Assembly (NCBI GenBank): GCA_963750915.1
Contig: CAVVSF010000007.1
Location: 310,001 to 374,000 of the forward strand
DNA length: 64,000 bases
Source: DATBJJ01 sp963750915
Lineage (GTDB): Bacteria > Acidobacteriota > Vicinamibacteria > Vicinamibacterales > 2-12-FULL-66-21
Direction: 5' to 3'
Below are positions 61,454-64,000 of this stretch, in pieces (within the stretch, counting starts at the first letter, position 1; the number at the start of each line of letters is the position of its first letter). Below the pieces are notes generated by a model that did no database searches, was not told the origin of the DNA, and saw only the letters and a program-made list of their open reading frames with translations. The position numbers and the translations under genes were made by a program.

Positions 61454-61492
61454 GGGGACAGTCACCCGTGACTGTCCCCAGTGACTGTCCCC
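61454..61492. repeat. GGGGACAGTCAC inverted repeat with an extra half-site, REP-like
   Basis: GGGGACAGTCAC and its complement GTGACTGTCCCC are separated by two bases (61454-61479). A third half-site, GTGACTGTCCCC, follows after one base (61481-61492). It is related in design to the 26-nt palindromes at 30134 and 34095 and abuts the dut stop codon. Confidence 0.85.
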
Positions 61493-61494
61493 GG

Positions 61495-61935
61495 CTACTG
61501 CCCTGTGCCCGTCGAACCGAAGCCGCCGCGCGACGCGGCCGCCATCGACGAGACTTCCTCCCACTCGACCCGCGGTGCCGGCAGCAGGATGCCCTGCGCG
61601 ATGCGATCGCCGGCGGCGAGCGCCACCGGCCGGCTCGTCACGTTGATCACCGGCACCTTGATCTCGTCTGCCGGGCCGCAGTAGTCCGAGTCGACGACGC
61701 CGACGCCGTTCGCGACCATCAAGCCACGCTTGAGCGGCGTGCTGCTGCGGGCAAACACGGCGAGGAACATGCCTGCCGGCACCTCGATCACGAGCCCGGT
61801 CGGGACGAGCGTGATCTCGCCGGGCGCGATCGTCATCGGCGACGCCACCGCCAGGTCGAAGGCCGCCGAGCCGGCCGTCCCGTACTCGGGCAGGGAAACC
61901 GATGGATTGAGGCGATGAATGCGAACGGTTGGCAT
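61495..61935 (-). CDS. dut: dUTP diphosphatase
   Basis: A 146-residue trimeric-type dUTPase that hydrolyses dUTP to dUMP and pyrophosphate. The five motifs are in order: AFDLAVA, FARSSTPLKRG, GVVDSDYCG, AQGILLP and the flexible C-terminal GGFGSTG. It stands between a REP-like element and a large heptad hairpin. Confidence 0.95.
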   Translation of the reverse strand: MPTVRIHRLNPSVSLPEYGTAGSAAFDLAVASPMTIAPGEITLVPTGLVIEVPAGMFLAVFARSSTPLKRGLMVANGVGVVDSDYCGPADEIKVPVINVTSRPVALAAGDRIAQGILLPAPRVEWEEVSSMAAASRGGFGSTGTGQ

Positions 61936-61950
61936 TGGTGAATATTGTTT

Positions 61951-62043
61951 GGCTCAGGGCTCAGGGCTCAGGGCTCAGGCGAGCTCAGGCGGGCTCAGCG
62001 GGCCGTGAGCCGCCCTGAGCCCTGAGCCTTGAGCCCTGAGCCT
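61951..62043. repeat. Large inverted GGGCTCA heptad repeat between dut and an S9 peptidase gene
   Basis: The left arm (61951-61999) has six to seven GGGCTCA-like units. The right arm (62004-62043) has five TGAGCCC-like units. With a four-base centre they form a hairpin of about 40 bp, three bases from the S9 stop codon. The flanking genes run in the same direction. Confidence 0.9.
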
Positions 62044-62045
62044 TC

Positions 62046-64000
62046 TCACTGCGCCGTAGGCGCAGTCGTAACCTTCGGCTTGAACATGTCGTCGACGTTG
62101 CGCCGCCCGCGTTCGAGGTAGGGCACGCCCTTCTCCATCCATTCCGGCTTCGGCTTGCCGAGCAGGAAGTGATCGAAGAACTCGTCCTGGTGCACGGTCC
62201 AGTGCTTCTGGTTGTCGCGCTGGCGCAGGCCGTGCAGCTCGCCGTTGTAGACGAACATGTAGGCTTCCTTGCCGAGCCGGCGCATCGCCGAGAAGAACTC
62301 GATCCCCTGGTACCACGGCACCGCGTCGTCTTCGTCGTTGTGAATCGAGAGGTACGGCGTCTTCACCTTCTCGACCCAGAAGATCGGCGAGTTCTCGATG
62401 AACTGCAGCGGCGCGTCCCACGGCGGCAGGCCGATGCGGCTCTGCGTCTTCTGGTACTGGAACGCGCGCGACATGCCGGTGCCCCAGCGGATGCCGCCGT
62501 AGGCGCTGACCATGTTCGACACCGACGCGCCCGCCTGGACCGCCGCGAACATGTTGGTGCGCGTGATCAGGTGCGTGATCTGGTAGCCGCCCCACGAGTG
62601 GCCCTGGATGCCGATTCGCTTCGCATCGATGTAGCCCTGCGCCAGGACGGTGTTGACGGCCGGGATCACGCACTTCTCGGCGCTCTCTCCGGGATAGCCC
62701 GTGTCGTAGACGATGTCGGGCATCAGCACGACGTAGCCGTTGCTGACGTAGCGGGTGATGTTGATGCTGGTGCCGGGATGCCGGCGCGCGATAGCTGTGC
62801 AGGCCCTCGGACAGCTCCTCGTAGATGTAGACCATCAACGGATACTTCTTCGCCGGATCGAAGTTCTCGGGCTTGGCGATGATCGCCCGCAGCGTCTTGC
62901 CGTCGGCGTTGATGTACTGGATCAGCTCGGTCTTGCCCCAGACGTATTCGGCCTGCTGCGGGTTGGCGTTCGACACCTTCTTCATGTCCTTGAAGCTGGT
63001 GTCGCTGACCCAGAGATCTGGAAACTCGTCGAACCGCGCCTGGGTGAAGACGACGCGGTCCGCGTTCTTCGCCTTGATGACCGGGCCGAAGGCCTTGTCG
63101 ACCATCACGACCTTGTCGGGCGCGGCCGTGCCGGTGAAGCTGACGCGGTAGAAGCCGCTGCTCTCGGTCTTGTCGTCGTTCGCCGAAAGCAGGAGCGGCT
63201 TGTCGGTCGGAATCGCGCGCTCCTCCGCATCGAGCGAGCGGTAGCGGAATACCGTCTGCGTCTTGCGGCCGTGGCCGTTCGTGATCATCCGCGGCGCGGT
63301 ACCGTCGGGCTTCATCTCCCAGATGTCGTACTTGTCGTAGAGGACGACGGCGCCGTCCTTCGGCGTCCAGCCGGCGGCGCCGTAGGCCGGCGGCTGGCTG
63401 GGCGAGTCGTGATCCTCGCGCCAGAAGTTCAGGCCGAGCTTCGACGTGAGGTTGACCTTGGCGCCGTCTGAAATCCGGTAGGTGAACCAGTCGGCTTCCT
63501 GCTCATCGAAGTAGAGCAGGTAGCGCCCGCCCGGCGACATCGTCGGCGTGCCGCGCCAGTGCTGCAGGATCGCCTGCCGCTGGCCGCTTTTGAGATCGAC
63601 GAGCGAGACGTCGCTGTAGGTCGTGTCCCACGACATCTCCTTGCGGTAGGCGAGGTCGGAGGTGCCAATCGCCCGCGCCGAGTCGTCGCCCTGAGCGACG
63701 TTCGGGAACTCCGCCGTCGCCAGCTGGACGAAGCGCTTGTCGGCGAGGTGGACGACGCCGCGATAGGTGCGGTTTCGCTCCTGCTGGGCGCGGACGCGCT
63801 GCATCGGCTGCAGCAGCGGATCCTGCCAGCTCCAGATGTCCACCGACCGTGGTGCCGGCGCCCCTTCCGGGGCCGGCGGCGGTGGCGGCGGCGCCGTACC
63901 GATGAAGAGCCGCTGCCCGTCCTGCGAGAAGCGCGGCGCGGCCTGATCGCTGACGACCAGGCCCTGCGCCATGCCGCGGGTCGCCGCAGAGACGAGCTCA
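62046..64000 (-). CDS. S9 family peptidase, 5' end outside the window (one frameshift)
   Basis: The frame is open to the window end, so the start and signal peptide lie beyond 64000. About 650 residues are visible. Removing one base near 62778 (GCA-T-CCC GGC) joins the propeller part (MSPGGRYLLYFDEQEADW, GYAEYVWGK-like segment AEYVWGKTELIQY) to the hydrolase. Catalytic Ser is in GIQGHSWGGYQ, Asp in HNDEDDAVPWY and His in YNGELHGLRQ. It is the same subtype as the enzyme at 5530-8350 and probably works in the periplasm. Confidence 0.9.

Overview
The window looks like chromosomal DNA of a free-living, high-GC, Gram-negative bacterium, most likely an Acidobacteriota member of the Vicinamibacteria type. 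This is inferred from gene content (a TonB receptor with an N-terminal carboxypeptidase-regulatory domain, three S9 peptidases, a sortilin-like Asp-box protein, DUF1501/DUF1800, DUF3500, DUF4159, a long MoxR/DUF58/BatA operon), not from a marker gene. No rRNA, tRNA, CRISPR array, prophage or intact insertion sequence is visible.

Layout. 1-8.4 kb: 3' end of a vanadium haloperoxidase gene, ybjQ, a lipoprotein-like pcm, a frameshifted TonB receptor and a divergent S9 peptidase. 8.4-13.6 kb: small membrane protein, rtcB, Asp-box lipoprotein, RidA, truA and a decayed gene. 13.6-31.2 kb: secreted hydrolases and surface proteins (M16, M36 with Calx-beta and CARDB repeats, TauE/SafE permease, a secreted Ig-like protein followed by DUF1800 and DUF1501, a DPP IV-type peptidase, an HExxH protein). 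31.3-37.8 kb, minus strand: diaminopimelate/lysine operon asd-lysC-dapB-dapA-dapD-dapE-like, preceded by what looks like a complete leader-peptide attenuator. 37.8-40.6 kb: isochorismatase-like protein without its cysteine, internally deleted GNAT, SnoaL-like protein, YCF48-like protein. 40.6-53.6 kb, minus strand: eight-gene envelope operon vWA/GATase - C13-like pseudopeptidase - DUF4159 - MoxR - DUF58 - BatA/vWA - DUF4175-like (with a long Gly-Gln-Gln repeat) - DUF4159. 53.8-64 kb: sortilin-like Asp-box protein, DUF3500 protein, two divergent multi-pass membrane proteins, dut, and the 3' part of another S9 peptidase.

Three window-wide patterns matter. (1) Period-7 degenerate tandem repeats sit at about ten gene boundaries, sometimes supplying stop codons or C-terminal residues and sometimes forming large inverted arms. 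(2) Eight genes are broken by 14 single-base frameshifts, and every one is repaired by removing one base; this insertion-only spectrum suggests residual sequence error rather than decay, so those genes are described as single CDSs. (3) Two identical 26-nt palindromes and a related one lie between genes, like REP elements.

The most interesting candidate system is the asd leader (37594-37784): sigma70-type promoter, 22-codon leader ORF with Thr codons placed on the first pairing segment, an alternative 10-bp antiterminator, and an intrinsic terminator, all upstream of the genes that make threonine and lysine precursors.
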